Below are positions 48,569 to 57,895 of a stretch of 64,000 nt of DNA, piece after piece; within the stretch, counting starts at the first letter, position 1; each line of letters starts with the position of its first letter. Both the position numbers and the translations under genes were made by a program. The notes below the pieces were generated by a model that saw only the letters and a list, made by a program, of their open reading frames with translations, ran no database searches and was not told the origin of the DNA. Where the stretch lies: contig JAKSDQ010000052.1 in NCBI GenBank assembly GCA_022360015.1, positions 1 to 64,000 on the forward strand. Reading direction: 5' to 3'. The DNA is from Cytophagales bacterium. Lineage in GTDB: Bacteria > Bacteroidota > Bacteroidia > Cytophagales > Cyclobacteriaceae.

Positions 48569-49651
48569 ATGGTGATTGATTACAAAATGTTGTTGGTTGG
48601 GTGTTTATGCTGGTTTCGGCCGATGGATTCAGTGGCCGCGCTGATGGCAGATTTGAAAACGGCCGGGGCTGATTATGAGGCGACATCGGCAGAATTCTTG
48701 CCTGGAAAGCGCTTGTTATCGGATGAAAGAAGGCCACGGCATTATGTAATCATCGGTGCTTTCAGGGAACTTAAAAATGCCGATAAACTGATTAGAAGGG
48801 TAACCTCCGTAGGGTTTGAACCCAAGTATTTCCTCAACAAGGAAAAAAGGCTTTATTATGTATATATCGTGATTTATGACGATATAAAATCGGCGCACAG
48901 GGTGAGTGCCAAGCTCAGGGATATAAACTTCATTAAGGATGCCTGGGTGTTTTCAACAGAAACCGGTGAACCGTTATCAGAGCGGCTGATCGCCAGTGCA
49001 GAGGTCAAAAGCAGTATATTGTTAAGTGACGCAGGTACCAGTCAGGCTGCACAACGTACAAGTTCCGCTTCTGAATCTTCCAATAAAATAAAAAAGGAAA
49101 ACAGGGGCACAACACCCTCTGAAACAACCGGTAGTCCGGCACCGGAAGCAAAGAAGGCGAAACCAAAAGAGGAAGCAACGCCGACCACCTTTAAGTCAAC
49201 GTCTTCGGCGGCCATCAACCAGTTGGTCAGGGCAGACAAAGGGGACATTGTGGTTTTTAATAATTTACTCTTCCATAAGAATTCATCCGTGCTGAGAAAG
49301 GTTTCAAAAGATGAAATGGAACGCCTGAATGACGTATTGCAGACCAAGTCGAACCTCCGTATTAAAATTCACGGACATACCAACGGGGATTTTAAGGGGG
49401 AAGTTTATTTGCTTGCCGAAAATGATGACAGGTTTTTTAAACTCAGCGGAAGGAACAAAGTGGTCAGGGGTGATGACAAATTACTGTCGGCCGAAAGGGC
49501 CAAGGTTATTAAACGTTACCTTGGCGCCCGCGGAATCAGCGGGGAAAGGATTGAAATCCAGGGCTGGGGAGACCGCAGGATGTTATATCCCAAAGGCCAT
49601 TTGAAAGCTCCGCTCAATAGGCGGGTGGAGATTGAAATACTTGATAATTAA
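48569..49651 (+). CDS. SPOR and OmpA-like domain envelope protein
   Basis: 360 residues. The N-terminal hydrophobic stretch (MLLVGCLCWF) is short and may be a signal. Residues 55-120 form a SPOR-like domain (RRPRHYVIIGAFRELKNADK; VGFEPKYFLNKEKRLYYVYI), which binds denuded glycan strands at division sites. A low-complexity linker rich in S, T, K and E (about 150-220) follows. Residues 225-358 are an OmpA/MotB peptidoglycan-binding domain (LRIKIHGHTNGDFKG; NRRVEIEIL). The OmpA domain has an insertion (about 280-305). It probably ties the outer membrane or the septum to the wall. It is monocistronic. Confidence 0.75.
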   Translation: MVIDYKMLLVGCLCWFRPMDSVAALMADLKTAGADYEATSAEFLPGKRLLSDERRPRHYVIIGAFRELKNADKLIRRVTSVGFEPKYFLNKEKRLYYVYIVIYDDIKSAHRVSAKLRDINFIKDAWVFSTETGEPLSERLIASAEVKSSILLSDAGTSQAAQRTSSASESSNKIKKENRGTTPSETTGSPAPEAKKAKPKEEATPTTFKSTSSAAINQLVRADKGDIVVFNNLLFHKNSSVLRKVSKDEMERLNDVLQTKSNLRIKIHGHTNGDFKGEVYLLAENDDRFFKLSGRNKVVRGDDKLLSAERAKVIKRYLGARGISGERIEIQGWGDRRMLYPKGHLKAPLNRRVEIEILDN

Positions 49652-49907
49652 AATCAGAATGAAAATTAAAATGAAAATGGGGGTGTTGATGGGCTACGTA
49701 GTTGTGGGTTTCGATTGCTGCAGGATGCCGCTTTTACAGGTTATTTAGCAACCGGTAACCCTTCCTCTCACCTGCCCCCTGCCTCCTGACCCCTCTCACC
49801 TAACTCCGGCTCCCGCTCACTGACCCATTCAATTGTACTCACAGATCTCTATCTGCTGTTAATTCGAAAAAAAACCTTTAAACCTCAACTCTTTTTATGA
49901 ATTACCG
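49652..49907. other. Intergenic region with pyrimidine-rich tract
   Basis: There is no ORF. From 49758 to about 49825 the + strand is strongly C/T-rich (CCTTCCTCTCACCTGCCCC and similar short words), unlike the AT-rich surroundings. The role is unknown; it may be the relic of a simple repeat. Confidence 0.4.
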
Positions 49908-49942
49908 TATATTTGTTTGAATATTGACCAACCGGTCAGTCA
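49908..49942 (+). promoter_or_regulatory. -7 box and TetR operator before the export operon
   Basis: TATATTTG (49908-49915) is a perfect TAnnTTTG box. Ten bases on, TGACCAACCGGTCAGTCA (49925-49942) is an imperfect palindrome around ACCGGT, the usual look of a TetR/AcrR operator, ending 9 bases before the TetR start codon. The site would cover the transcription start, so the regulator probably represses its own operon. Confidence 0.7.
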
Positions 49943-49951
49943 TTAAATAAT

Positions 49952-50533
49952 ATGAGTCCAAGATCCAAAGAACAAATAGCGAAGATCCGTGCACAAAGCG
50001 AGAACAAGATTCTCATGGCGGCTTTGGATCTTTTTGCCAAAAGAGGTTATCATAACACCTCCGTGAGTGCTATTGCCAGGCATGCAGGCGTTTCCAAAGG
50101 ACTTATTTACAATTATTATAACAGCAAAGAGGATCTTCTGAAAGGGGTAGTGGTCATGTTAATGGAGGAAGGGGGCGAATTTTTGGAGGCTATGCACAGG
50201 GAGGATCCTAATGAAGCATTGAAGGAGATGTTCATCTTGTCGAAGGAACATCTCATTAAAAAAAAGGAATTCTACCGGTTGGCTATATCACTGTCAGTGC
50301 AGCAGGAATTAGGAAAGTTTGAATTCCTGAAGCATATCATCGAGGAAGAGGTCAAGGTGTATTTTACCACATTTCAAAACATGCTTAAAAATAAGGGAAT
50401 TGAAAACCCCAGAGGTGAGGCATTACTTTTGGCAGCTTTGTTTGACGGCATTAGCGTGCAATACATCACCTCCGGAAACAAGGAGCAATTAGAAGAAATT
50501 ATTGATTTTTTAATAGAAAAATACTGTAATTAG
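49952..50533 (+). CDS. TetR/AcrR-family regulator
   Basis: 193 residues. The N-terminal helix-turn-helix (about 18-63) contains HNTSVSAIARHAGVSKGLIY and YNYYNSKEDLL. The C-terminal ligand-binding part is helical (EDPNEALKEMFILSKEHLIK). It starts an operon with five envelope-export genes: the next gene begins 2 bases after its stop. An ACCGGT-centred palindrome just upstream is the likely operator. The inducer would presumably be a lipid or hydrophobic compound, by analogy with other members; this is inference. Confidence 0.88.
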   Translation: MSPRSKEQIAKIRAQSENKILMAALDLFAKRGYHNTSVSAIARHAGVSKGLIYNYYNSKEDLLKGVVVMLMEEGGEFLEAMHREDPNEALKEMFILSKEHLIKKKEFYRLAISLSVQQELGKFEFLKHIIEEEVKVYFTTFQNMLKNKGIENPRGEALLLAALFDGISVQYITSGNKEQLEEIIDFLIEKYCN

Positions 50534-50535
50534 TC

Positions 50536-51276
50536 ATGAAGATATTTACAAATGTCTTATTCATCTTATTATCTCTCGGAGTCTGTGGGCAGGATGCTAC
50601 CGAAATCATCAGAAAAGCCGATGAAAAAATGCAGGGGAAATCCAATCGTGCCGAAATGACCATGACCATACAACGCCCTGATTGGCAGCGGGAGATAAAA
50701 ATCAAAAGCTGGGCCAAAGGTCAGGAATTAAGTCTCATTTTAATCACCGCACCAGCTCGTGACAAAGGGGCTGCGTTTTTAAAAAGGGACAAAGAGCTAT
50801 GGAACTGGCAGCCGCGTATTGACCGGGTAATCAAGTTGCCCCCCTCGATGATGATGCAATCCTGGATGGGGTCAGATTTTACCAATGATGATTTGGTCAA
50901 GCAGTCGTCGATTGTTACTGATTATCACCATCAGCTATTAGGCGATACACTTATCGATCATTACGACTGTTATAAAATTGTTTTGATTCCCAAAGATGAT
51001 GCACCTGTGGTTTGGGGAAAAATCGATGCCTATATCACCAAGGAGGATTTGCTTCAAAAGCTGATCAAATACTATGATGAGGATGGCTATTTGATCAATA
51101 CCATGATTTTGAAAGACATCAGAGATATCGGTGGGCGGGTGATTCCTACGCGGCTGGAGATGATACCTGCTGATGAGGAAGAACAAAAAACAGTAATCCA
51201 ATATGTGAATATAGCTTTTGATGTTGATATTCCGGATCAGTTCTTTTCCCTGCAAAATATGAAAAAGGTGCGTTAA
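50536..51276 (+). CDS. LolA-like outer-membrane lipoprotein-sorting protein
   Basis: 246 residues with a signal peptide (1-18, FTNVLFILLSLGVCGQ). The mature part is of the LolA-like half-barrel family (pfam17131 type): ATEIIRKADEKMQGKSNRAE, MTMTIQRPDWQREIKIKSWA, then WNWQPRIDRVIKLPPSMMMQ SWMGSDFTNDDL. It should carry a hydrophobic ligand, lipoprotein or lipid across the periplasm. It is the second gene of the operon and is followed 18 bases on by the first FtsX permease, an arrangement like a private LolA plus LolCDE set. Confidence 0.85.
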   Translation: MKIFTNVLFILLSLGVCGQDATEIIRKADEKMQGKSNRAEMTMTIQRPDWQREIKIKSWAKGQELSLILITAPARDKGAAFLKRDKELWNWQPRIDRVIKLPPSMMMQSWMGSDFTNDDLVKQSSIVTDYHHQLLGDTLIDHYDCYKIVLIPKDDAPVVWGKIDAYITKEDLLQKLIKYYDEDGYLINTMILKDIRDIGGRVIPTRLEMIPADEEEQKTVIQYVNIAFDVDIPDQFFSLQNMKKVR

Positions 51277-51294
51277 ACCTAAAACACTGTAGCC

Positions 51295-52512
51295 ATGTAT
51301 TTAAAATTAGCCTGGCGAAACATCTGGCGGAATAAAAGAAGAACCATCATCACCCTGATGTCTATTGCGTTTGCCGTGTTTTTTGCCTCTTTGATGCAAT
51401 CTATGCAATTGGGCACCTATGCCAATATGATCAGCAACTCAGTCAGATTTTATACAGGTTATGCGCAAATCCATAAAACCGGCTATTGGGAGGAGCGAAG
51501 CCTGGATAACAGTTTTTCCCTTCCTGAAAATGTTGAAAAGGCCCTGATGGCCAGCGAATCGATTGTCACCATAGTGCCCAGGATAGAATCTTTTTCCCTG
51601 GTATCTTTTGGTGAAAAAGCCAAGGGAGCCATGTTGATCGGTATTGACCCTTTTAAAGAAAATGAATTAACTTCTTTAAAAGAAAAACTTGTTCAGGGTC
51701 AATATTTAACGGAAAACGGGAATTCTCTGATCATAGGAAAGGGTTTAGCCGAGTACTTAAATGTTCAGGTGGGAGATACGCTGGCACTGATCGGACAGGG
51801 GTATCGTGGCATGAACGCGGTGGGCAAGTACGGTGTCGGGGGTATCATCGAAACTCCCATTGCTGCATTTAATGATCAGGCCGTTTATTTACCACTGGCT
51901 GAAGCACAATACTATTTTGGTATGGAAAATCAGATTACCAATCTGGCCTTAAACGTGAATGACTTTACCAAACTGGACAAACTTAAAAATGAGGTTGGCA
52001 GTCAAATCAGCCACAATGACTATGAGGTAATGACATGGCGCGAAATGATGCCGGAACTGGTTCAGCAAATCGAACTGGATGATGCCAGTGGCAAGATTAT
52101 TCTTTATGTTTTATACGTCATTATCGGTTTTGGCATGTTTGGCACCATTTTAATGATGGCCCGGGAGAGGACCTATGAATTCGGCATATTAGTGGCAATT
52201 GGCATGCGGCGGCGCAGGTTAAAGCTTTTATCAATGGCAGAAATGATCATACTGAGCTTTGGTGGTGTGGCATTGGGTATGAGCTTCAGTTTTCCAATCA
52301 TGACCGTGCTGCATTATAATCCAATATACTTAACTGGTGAATTTGCTGAGGTGTATAAAAAATTTGGTATAGAGCCGGTGCTTAACTTTTCCATATCACC
52401 GGTGATTTTTTTCGATCAGGCCGTGATTATTTTGGTGATATCCCTGTTGCTGGGGATTTATCCTGTTTTGCATATTGGTCGCCTGAACACCGTGGAAGCC
52501 ATCAGAAGTTAG
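51295..52512 (+). CDS. FtsX-like ABC permease 1 (LolC/E type)
   Basis: 405 residues. A four-helix LolC/LolE/MacB-type permease: an N-terminal coupling segment and helix (MYLKLAWRNIWRNKRRTIIT; LMSIAFAVFFASLMQ), a periplasmic domain (about 40-250), then three helices (LYVLYVIIGFGMFGTILMMA, with RRRRLKLLSMAEMIILSFGG, and the last near 375-395). ABC permeases of this type push a substrate out of the inner membrane to a periplasmic carrier. The next gene codes for its partner, 18 bases on. Confidence 0.9.
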   Translation: MYLKLAWRNIWRNKRRTIITLMSIAFAVFFASLMQSMQLGTYANMISNSVRFYTGYAQIHKTGYWEERSLDNSFSLPENVEKALMASESIVTIVPRIESFSLVSFGEKAKGAMLIGIDPFKENELTSLKEKLVQGQYLTENGNSLIIGKGLAEYLNVQVGDTLALIGQGYRGMNAVGKYGVGGIIETPIAAFNDQAVYLPLAEAQYYFGMENQITNLALNVNDFTKLDKLKNEVGSQISHNDYEVMTWREMMPELVQQIELDDASGKIILYVLYVIIGFGMFGTILMMARERTYEFGILVAIGMRRRRLKLLSMAEMIILSFGGVALGMSFSFPIMTVLHYNPIYLTGEFAEVYKKFGIEPVLNFSISPVIFFDQAVIILVISLLLGIYPVLHIGRLNTVEAIRS

Positions 52513-52530
52513 GTTTTAAATTAATGTAAA

Positions 52531-53745
52531 ATGATATTTATAATTGCCTGGAGAAACGTTTGGAGACAAAAAATAAGAAGTCTGGTAATCATATCTGCCA
52601 TGGTGATAGGATTATGGGGTTTGATATTTGCCATTGGATTTATGAATGGCTTCATGGACAGCTATTTAAGTAATGCGCTGAAACATGAATATTCACATAT
52701 TCAAATCCATCATCCAAATTTCAAGCGGGATCAGGAAATAAAATACAGCATCCGGCAAGGTATCGGGAAGGTAAAGGAGATTGGTGCTATTGATAATGTC
52801 AAAGCGGTTACGCACCGTACCGTTATCAATGCCATGATAGGTTCTGCAAAAGCTTCGGCAGGGGTAAAGGTACTGGGCGTTGATACCTTGCTTGAAAAGA
52901 AAGTTACTGCATTTGATCAGCTAATTGCAGATGGTACGTATTTTAAATCTGTAAAACGGAACCCGCTGATAATCGGTGAGAAGCTGGCAGATAAGCTCAA
53001 GGTAAAACTAAAGTCCAAGCTGGTTTTAACTTTTCAAAACCATGAAGGGGACATAGTGTCCCAGGCCTTCAGGGTGGCAGGTATATTCAACGCCAAATCC
53101 CCTGTTCTCAATGAGTCGGTGGTCATGGTAAATTACAAAGACCTTAATAAAAGCCTTGGTGACGGGGCGCTTGTGAGTGAGATCGCCATTTACTTGAATG
53201 ATCCGGATAAAATACAGGAAAACTATGAGATGATTACTGCCATATTACCTGAATACCAGGTGGAAAGATGGAATGAACTGGCACCTGAATTATCGTTAAT
53301 TGTCGAGCAATCCGGCACAAATATCTATATTTTGGTGATCATTTTTATGACAGCACTAATTTTTGGTATTATCAATACCATGCTTATGGCCGTGTTGGAA
53401 AGAATAAAGGAATTGGGAATGCTCATGGCCATTGGCATGAATAAGCTGAGGTTGTTTTTCATGATTACCATCGAAACGGTTTATTTAGGCCTGGTAGCCT
53501 GTCCTGCCGGACTATTCCTGGGCTACCTGACCATTAATTATTTCCATCGATTCGGACTGGACCTGTCAGCCTATGCCGAGGGTTTGCAGAAGGTTGGTTA
53601 CGAGGCTGTAATTTATCCCATAATTTCAGGAAATCATTATTTTATTCTTTCGCTGGGAATTTTTATTACCACGATTATTGCATCCATTTACCCTTCGTTG
53701 AAGGCTATAAAATTAAAGCCGGCCGAAGCGCTGAGAAAAATCTAA
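52531..53745 (+). CDS. FtsX-like ABC permease 2 (LolC/E type)
   Basis: 404 residues with the same layout as permease 1: N-terminal helix (SLVIISAMVIGLWGLIFAIG), a periplasmic domain (about 45-260), then three helices (IYILVIIFMTALIFGIINTM; FFMITIETVYLGLVACPAGL; FILSLGIFITTIIASIYPSL). The coupling motif VLERIKELGMLMAIGMNKLR contacts the ATPase. The pair probably forms a heterodimer like LolC-LolE. It ends 7 bases before the ATPase gene. Confidence 0.9.
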   Translation: MIFIIAWRNVWRQKIRSLVIISAMVIGLWGLIFAIGFMNGFMDSYLSNALKHEYSHIQIHHPNFKRDQEIKYSIRQGIGKVKEIGAIDNVKAVTHRTVINAMIGSAKASAGVKVLGVDTLLEKKVTAFDQLIADGTYFKSVKRNPLIIGEKLADKLKVKLKSKLVLTFQNHEGDIVSQAFRVAGIFNAKSPVLNESVVMVNYKDLNKSLGDGALVSEIAIYLNDPDKIQENYEMITAILPEYQVERWNELAPELSLIVEQSGTNIYILVIIFMTALIFGIINTMLMAVLERIKELGMLMAIGMNKLRLFFMITIETVYLGLVACPAGLFLGYLTINYFHRFGLDLSAYAEGLQKVGYEAVIYPIISGNHYFILSLGIFITTIIASIYPSLKAIKLKPAEALRKI

Positions 53746-53752
53746 AATCAAC

Positions 53753-54469
53753 ATGATGAAAGTAATTGAGGCCCATAAAATCACCAAAGTCTATAACGCT
53801 GACAAAGTACCGGTTAACGCACTAAGAGGTATCAGTTTTTCTGTGGACCGGGGAGAATTTACGGCGATTGTCGGTCCTTCCGGATGTGGCAAATCGACCT
53901 TGCTAAATATAGTTGGGGGATTAGATAACCCTACAAAAGGCAAAATCACGATTGAGGGAAATGATCTTTCCAATTTAAAGGAAAACAAATTGATTGATTT
54001 TCGCCTGGATAAGATTGGCTTTGTTTTTCAATCCTACAACCTGATTCCGGTATTAACAGCCAGGGAAAATATTGCCCTGATTATGGAATTGCAGGGAGTC
54101 GGCAAACGTGCAAGGAATGATCGGGCTATGTATTTATTAAGGGCGGTTGGCCTGGAAGGAAAAGAGGATAAAAGACCCACGGAGCTTTCAGGAGGGCAGC
54201 AGCAAAGAGTGGCGGTAGCCAGGGCACTGGCATCTGAGCCAGCGTTTATTCTGGCCGATGAACCTACCGCCAACCTGGATTCAGTAGCTACCGACAACCT
54301 CCTGGATATTATGGCAGGGATCAATAAAGAGAAAGGTACCACTTTTATTTTCTCCACACATGATCAGCGTGTTATTGACAAAGCGCGAAGGGTGATCCGC
54401 CTGGAAGACGGTCTGATTGTATCCGATAATAATCTTGTAACCAATAAAGCGCATGAAGACCGGCCTTAA
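53753..54469 (+). CDS. ABC transporter ATPase (LolD/MacB type)
   Basis: 238 residues, the energy subunit for the two permeases. Walker A GPSGCGKST (41-49), Q-loop FQSYNLIP, signature LSGGQQQR (145-152), Walker B FILADEPT (165-172) and a switch histidine in FSTHD are all intact. The LolD-like spacing is right. Its 3' end overlaps the start of the barrel gene by 17 bases in another frame, which supports tight coexpression. Two ATG codons in tandem mark the start. Confidence 0.94.
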   Translation: MMKVIEAHKITKVYNADKVPVNALRGISFSVDRGEFTAIVGPSGCGKSTLLNIVGGLDNPTKGKITIEGNDLSNLKENKLIDFRLDKIGFVFQSYNLIPVLTARENIALIMELQGVGKRARNDRAMYLLRAVGLEGKEDKRPTELSGGQQQRVAVARALASEPAFILADEPTANLDSVATDNLLDIMAGINKEKGTTFIFSTHDQRVIDKARRVIRLEDGLIVSDNNLVTNKAHEDRP

Positions 54470-55622
54470 ATGTTTGTTGTTGACGATTTTAATAGGGTAT
54501 AGTCGAACACAGGCACAGGAAAAGGAGATAAAATGGGAGTTAAGTGGCTATGTCAAAGATCTGCGCACCCTTTTTTTCGTAGATGGTATGGACTCGGTAG
54601 TTACGGATAACCTGTTACATAACCGCCTGAATTTTCAATGGTATGCCCATGAAAACCTCACCGCCAGGATAGAGCTGAGAAACCGTATATTTTATGGCGA
54701 ATTGGTGCGGCAGATTCCCAGGTTTGGCCGGTTGCCTGATATAAATAATGATTTTTTTGACCTTAGTTTTAACCTGATTGATGACAGGTCACTGGTTTTT
54801 AATACCACTATTGATCGTATATACCTGGAATACAATAAAAACAACTGGGAAGTAAGAGTTGGCCGCCAGCGGATCAACTGGGGGATTAACCTTGCCTGGA
54901 ATCCCAATGATGTTTTTAATGCCTATTCCTTTTTCGACTTTGATTATGAAGAGCGTCCGGGTTCTGATGCCATTCGCATCAAGAAGTATACAGGGATTGC
55001 CTCAAGTATGGAGTTAGCGGCTAATATTACCGATGATATGGATGAATGGGTGGTGGCAGGGTTATGGAAAATGAATAAATGGAACTACGATTTTCAGTTT
55101 TTAGCAGGGGTGGCCAGGCAGGATATTGTATTGGGCTCCGGGTGGGCCGGCAGTATCAAGGATGCAGGTTTTAAAGGAGAGTTTACCTGGTTTAAGCCTT
55201 TGAACGATCATGAAGAAGGCGCTTTTGAAACTTTTTTGGTATCGCTTTCAGCCGATTACTCATTTGTTAACGGGTTGTATTTAAATGGCTCTTTTTTAAT
55301 TAATACCGGATTGGAGTCTGCGGCGGGGCTGGAGGGGTTCAATACCCTGAATTTTGATCGCCTTGACACCAAAAGAGTACTGCCTTTTCCTTATGCCACT
55401 TTTTTACAAACCAGTTATCCCGTCAACCCACTTTTAACTGCTGCATTCTCATGGATGACGTTTCCCGGAGAGGCGTCATTCTTTGTCAACCCTACACTGA
55501 CGGCTTCGGTATTCAGTAACTTTGACCTGGATCTGATCGGCCAGATTTTTTATGAGAAAAAAGAAAAGGGCTATGAGGCCAATTCCCCGGCATTTTTCAT
55601 CAGGATTAAATGGAGTTTTTGA
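54453..55622 (+). CDS. Outer-membrane beta-barrel protein of the export operon
   Basis: 389 residues with a signal peptide (1-21, GLKCLLLTILIGYSRTQAQ). The mature part consists of alternating beta strands rich in Tyr, Trp and Phe (LNFQWYAHENLTARIELRN; WEVRVGRQRINWGINLAWNP) and ends in a C-terminal phenylalanine (FFIRIKWSF), the signature of an outer-membrane barrel. The GRQRINWG segment is like DUF1302-type proteins. It closes the operon and could be the outer-membrane receiver or exit of the exported substrate. Confidence 0.75.
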   Translation: MKTGLKCLLLTILIGYSRTQAQEKEIKWELSGYVKDLRTLFFVDGMDSVVTDNLLHNRLNFQWYAHENLTARIELRNRIFYGELVRQIPRFGRLPDINNDFFDLSFNLIDDRSLVFNTTIDRIYLEYNKNNWEVRVGRQRINWGINLAWNPNDVFNAYSFFDFDYEERPGSDAIRIKKYTGIASSMELAANITDDMDEWVVAGLWKMNKWNYDFQFLAGVARQDIVLGSGWAGSIKDAGFKGEFTWFKPLNDHEEGAFETFLVSLSADYSFVNGLYLNGSFLINTGLESAAGLEGFNTLNFDRLDTKRVLPFPYATFLQTSYPVNPLLTAAFSWMTFPGEASFFVNPTLTASVFSNFDLDLIGQIFYEKKEKGYEANSPAFFIRIKWSF

Positions 55623-55637
55623 CAGCGAAAATTGTGC

Positions 55638-56444
55638 TTATTTTGAGTTAAACCCGCGCAATTTGATTTCTGTAAGCCTTCGTTTTGTTTCCAGTGGAAA
55701 GTCACCCTTCATCATCCAGTCATAATAGCTGGGTTCATTTCGGAATACTTCGATAACCTTTTTGTTGCGATGTTTACCAAAGTTGAATATTTCATCTCCG
55801 TTATTGTCATAAACCATCCTGCCGGCCAGATCCACCATATTTTTATTAGTCAGTTGGTGCAATGTGTCAATGTTGTTTTCAATAATTCCCACCTTGTTGC
55901 CTTTCATATCAGTGACATCCATACCGTCGTATTTTTGCACCTGGGCTTCCAGTATCTCCATGGTGGCGATAGTATCTGCCTCGGCACTATGGGCATTTTC
56001 AAGGGTTTTCCGGCAATAAAACTTATATGCTGAACTTAGATTCCTTTTTTCCATCATATGGAAAATCTTTTGAACATCCACGATCTTCCGTTTGCCGGTA
56101 TCGAAATCCACATCAGCCCTCAAAAATTCCTCAACCAATACAGGAATATCAAACTTGAGTACGTTGAATCCTGCGAGGTCACTGCCTTCCAGAAATTTGG
56201 CAAATTCTTTCGCCATACTCTTGAAGGTAGGTGCGTCCTTGATATCCTCGTCATAAATGCCATGAATCATACTTGACTCTGCCGGAATAGGAATGGTCGG
56301 ATTAATCCGTTGGGTTTTTTTTATGATCTCCCCATTCACCATCATTTTCACAATAGAAATCTCCACTATCCTGTCAGTAACAATGTTTATGCCGGTTGTT
56401 TCAAGATCAAAAAATGAAAGCGGGTTTTTAAGTTTTAATATCAT
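55638..56444 (-). CDS. DnaQ-like 3'-5' exonuclease
   Basis: About 268 residues. I prefer the ATG at 56444 (MILKLKNPLSFFDLETTGIN) over the TTG at 56456. The DEDD exonuclease motifs are visible: Exo I FFDLETTG, Exo II FNVLKFDIPVL and Exo III with the HSAEADTIATMEI pattern (DEDDh type). A C-terminal addition contains NFGKHRNKKVIEVFRNEPSY, the small domain found in many Bacteroidota exonucleases of this group. It probably degrades single-stranded DNA or RNA ends. It follows mpl, whose stop overlaps the alternative TTG, so the two are one operon. Confidence 0.88.
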   Translation of the reverse strand: MILKLKNPLSFFDLETTGINIVTDRIVEISIVKMMVNGEIIKKTQRINPTIPIPAESSMIHGIYDEDIKDAPTFKSMAKEFAKFLEGSDLAGFNVLKFDIPVLVEEFLRADVDFDTGKRKIVDVQKIFHMMEKRNLSSAYKFYCRKTLENAHSAEADTIATMEILEAQVQKYDGMDVTDMKGNKVGIIENNIDTLHQLTNKNMVDLAGRMVYDNNGDEIFNFGKHRNKKVIEVFRNEPSYYDWMMKGDFPLETKRRLTEIKLRGFNSK

Positions 56445-56452
56445 TGAGTTTG

Positions 56453-57820
56453 TCAATTAATTATTTCTTTGCCAAGTTCCTGCAGGTTGATCCCCCCAAA
56501 GTTACCCGAACTCATCATTACCAGGTTTTTATTCTGCCAGTCGATGTTCTTCAGGTAAGAAACAAGTTTGTCCTTGTCGGTAAATACTTCCAGTGATCGA
56601 TGGTTAAAAGCCTCTTTTATGTTGTCCTCATTCAATTCGGGCAACTTTTTACTGGCCAGGGTGTCGGGATTAAAATATACAATCGGATAGTCCGCATCAT
56701 TTAACTTGCCACTGTACTGTGGCAGAAAGTCTTTGTTCAGGCTACTGTAAGTGTGCAATTCCAGACATGCTACCAATTCCCTTTGAGATTGCTCTTTCAG
56801 GGCTTTAATTGTAGCTTTTGCCTTGGAAGGTGCATGGGCAAAATCTTTATAAAACGCGGTAGCGTGATTTTCATTGACCATTTCCAGCCTTTTAGCAGCA
56901 CCTTTGAACGAACTAATAGCTTTGTAGAACTGCTCTTCGGTCACACTTAATCGAATTAGAACTTCTTTGGCAGCGGCAATGTTTTGCATATTGTGTGAAC
57001 CGAAAATTTCCAGTGGCACATCTCCTTGGGCCGTGGTTAGATAGGTTTTTCCCTCCTTAACATAATGGGGATGGGTTTTGTATTCAAATCTATTGACGTC
57101 CGCTCTTTCCTTGTTACCGATGACCGAAGCCATAGCGTCTTCTTCGCAAAATATGATGGAGCCGGCCTTCGGGATCGAGTCGGCAAATCTGTCAAATTGT
57201 CTCACATAATTTTCCTCTGTCGGAAAAACATTCATATGGTCCCAAGCGATGCCACTGATCAGGCCAATATGATGCTGATATTGTAAAAATTTGGGAGTCG
57301 GGTCTAGGGTCGATGACAAGTACTCATCCCCCTCTATAATGATCACCGGCGCTTCGCTCAAACGGATCAGGTTGTTAAATCCTTTTACTTTTGAGCCTAT
57401 TAAATAATCAAAATCTTTATTTAAATGTTGAAGTACATGAATAATAATGGCGGTTATTGAAGTTTTCCCATGGCTGCCGGCAATGACTATTCGTTGTTTG
57501 TCCCTGCAATGTTCCATGATGTAGGTGGGATAGGAGTAAATACTTAATCCTAATTCACGGGCCTTAAGTAGCTCCGGATTATCACTTCGGGCATGCATAC
57601 CCAAAATGACCGCATCCAATTCGCTGGTAATCCTGCTTTCATCCCATCCCGGTTCTGGCAACAGTCCATATGCTTCAAGATTCATTTTGGATAACCCAAA
57701 AATCTGATCGTCCGATCCGGTTATTTCATAGCCTTTTTGGTGCAATGCAATCGCCAAACCGTGCATGACACTTCCCCCTATGGCAATAAAATGTACTTTC
57801 TTACTTTTCTTCTGCATCAA
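56453..57820 (-). CDS. mpl: UDP-MurNAc:L-Ala-D-Glu-meso-DAP ligase (murein recycling)
   Basis: 455 residues of the Mur ligase family. The start resembles MurC (VHFIAIGGSVMHGLAIALHQ; ITGSDDQI), the P-loop is GSHGKT (115-120), and the metal/lysine region IIEGDEYLSS follows. Mpl attaches the recycled tripeptide to UDP-MurNAc. Distinguishing Mpl from MurC rests on the short N-terminus with a MHGLAIALHQKGYEITGSDD layout and the DEY motif, as I recall the families. It is the first gene of the pair with the exonuclease. Confidence 0.85.
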   Translation of the reverse strand: MMQKKSKKVHFIAIGGSVMHGLAIALHQKGYEITGSDDQIFGLSKMNLEAYGLLPEPGWDESRITSELDAVILGMHARSDNPELLKARELGLSIYSYPTYIMEHCRDKQRIVIAGSHGKTSITAIIIHVLQHLNKDFDYLIGSKVKGFNNLIRLSEAPVIIIEGDEYLSSTLDPTPKFLQYQHHIGLISGIAWDHMNVFPTEENYVRQFDRFADSIPKAGSIIFCEEDAMASVIGNKERADVNRFEYKTHPHYVKEGKTYLTTAQGDVPLEIFGSHNMQNIAAAKEVLIRLSVTEEQFYKAISSFKGAAKRLEMVNENHATAFYKDFAHAPSKAKATIKALKEQSQRELVACLELHTYSSLNKDFLPQYSGKLNDADYPIVYFNPDTLASKKLPELNEDNIKEAFNHRSLEVFTDKDKLVSYLKNIDWQNKNLVMMSSGNFGGINLQELGKEIIN

Positions 57821-57895
57821 CCTTGTATTAAGCTCTCAAAATTAAGATAAAATAGAGGAGTGACAAATTTAATCGTTTTTTAAATGTCGATAAAA

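Noticed and set aside
49758..49825. C/T-rich tract as a microsatellite or triplex element
   Set aside because: Compositional bias only, with no regular repeat unit and no mirror symmetry strong enough to claim a structure.
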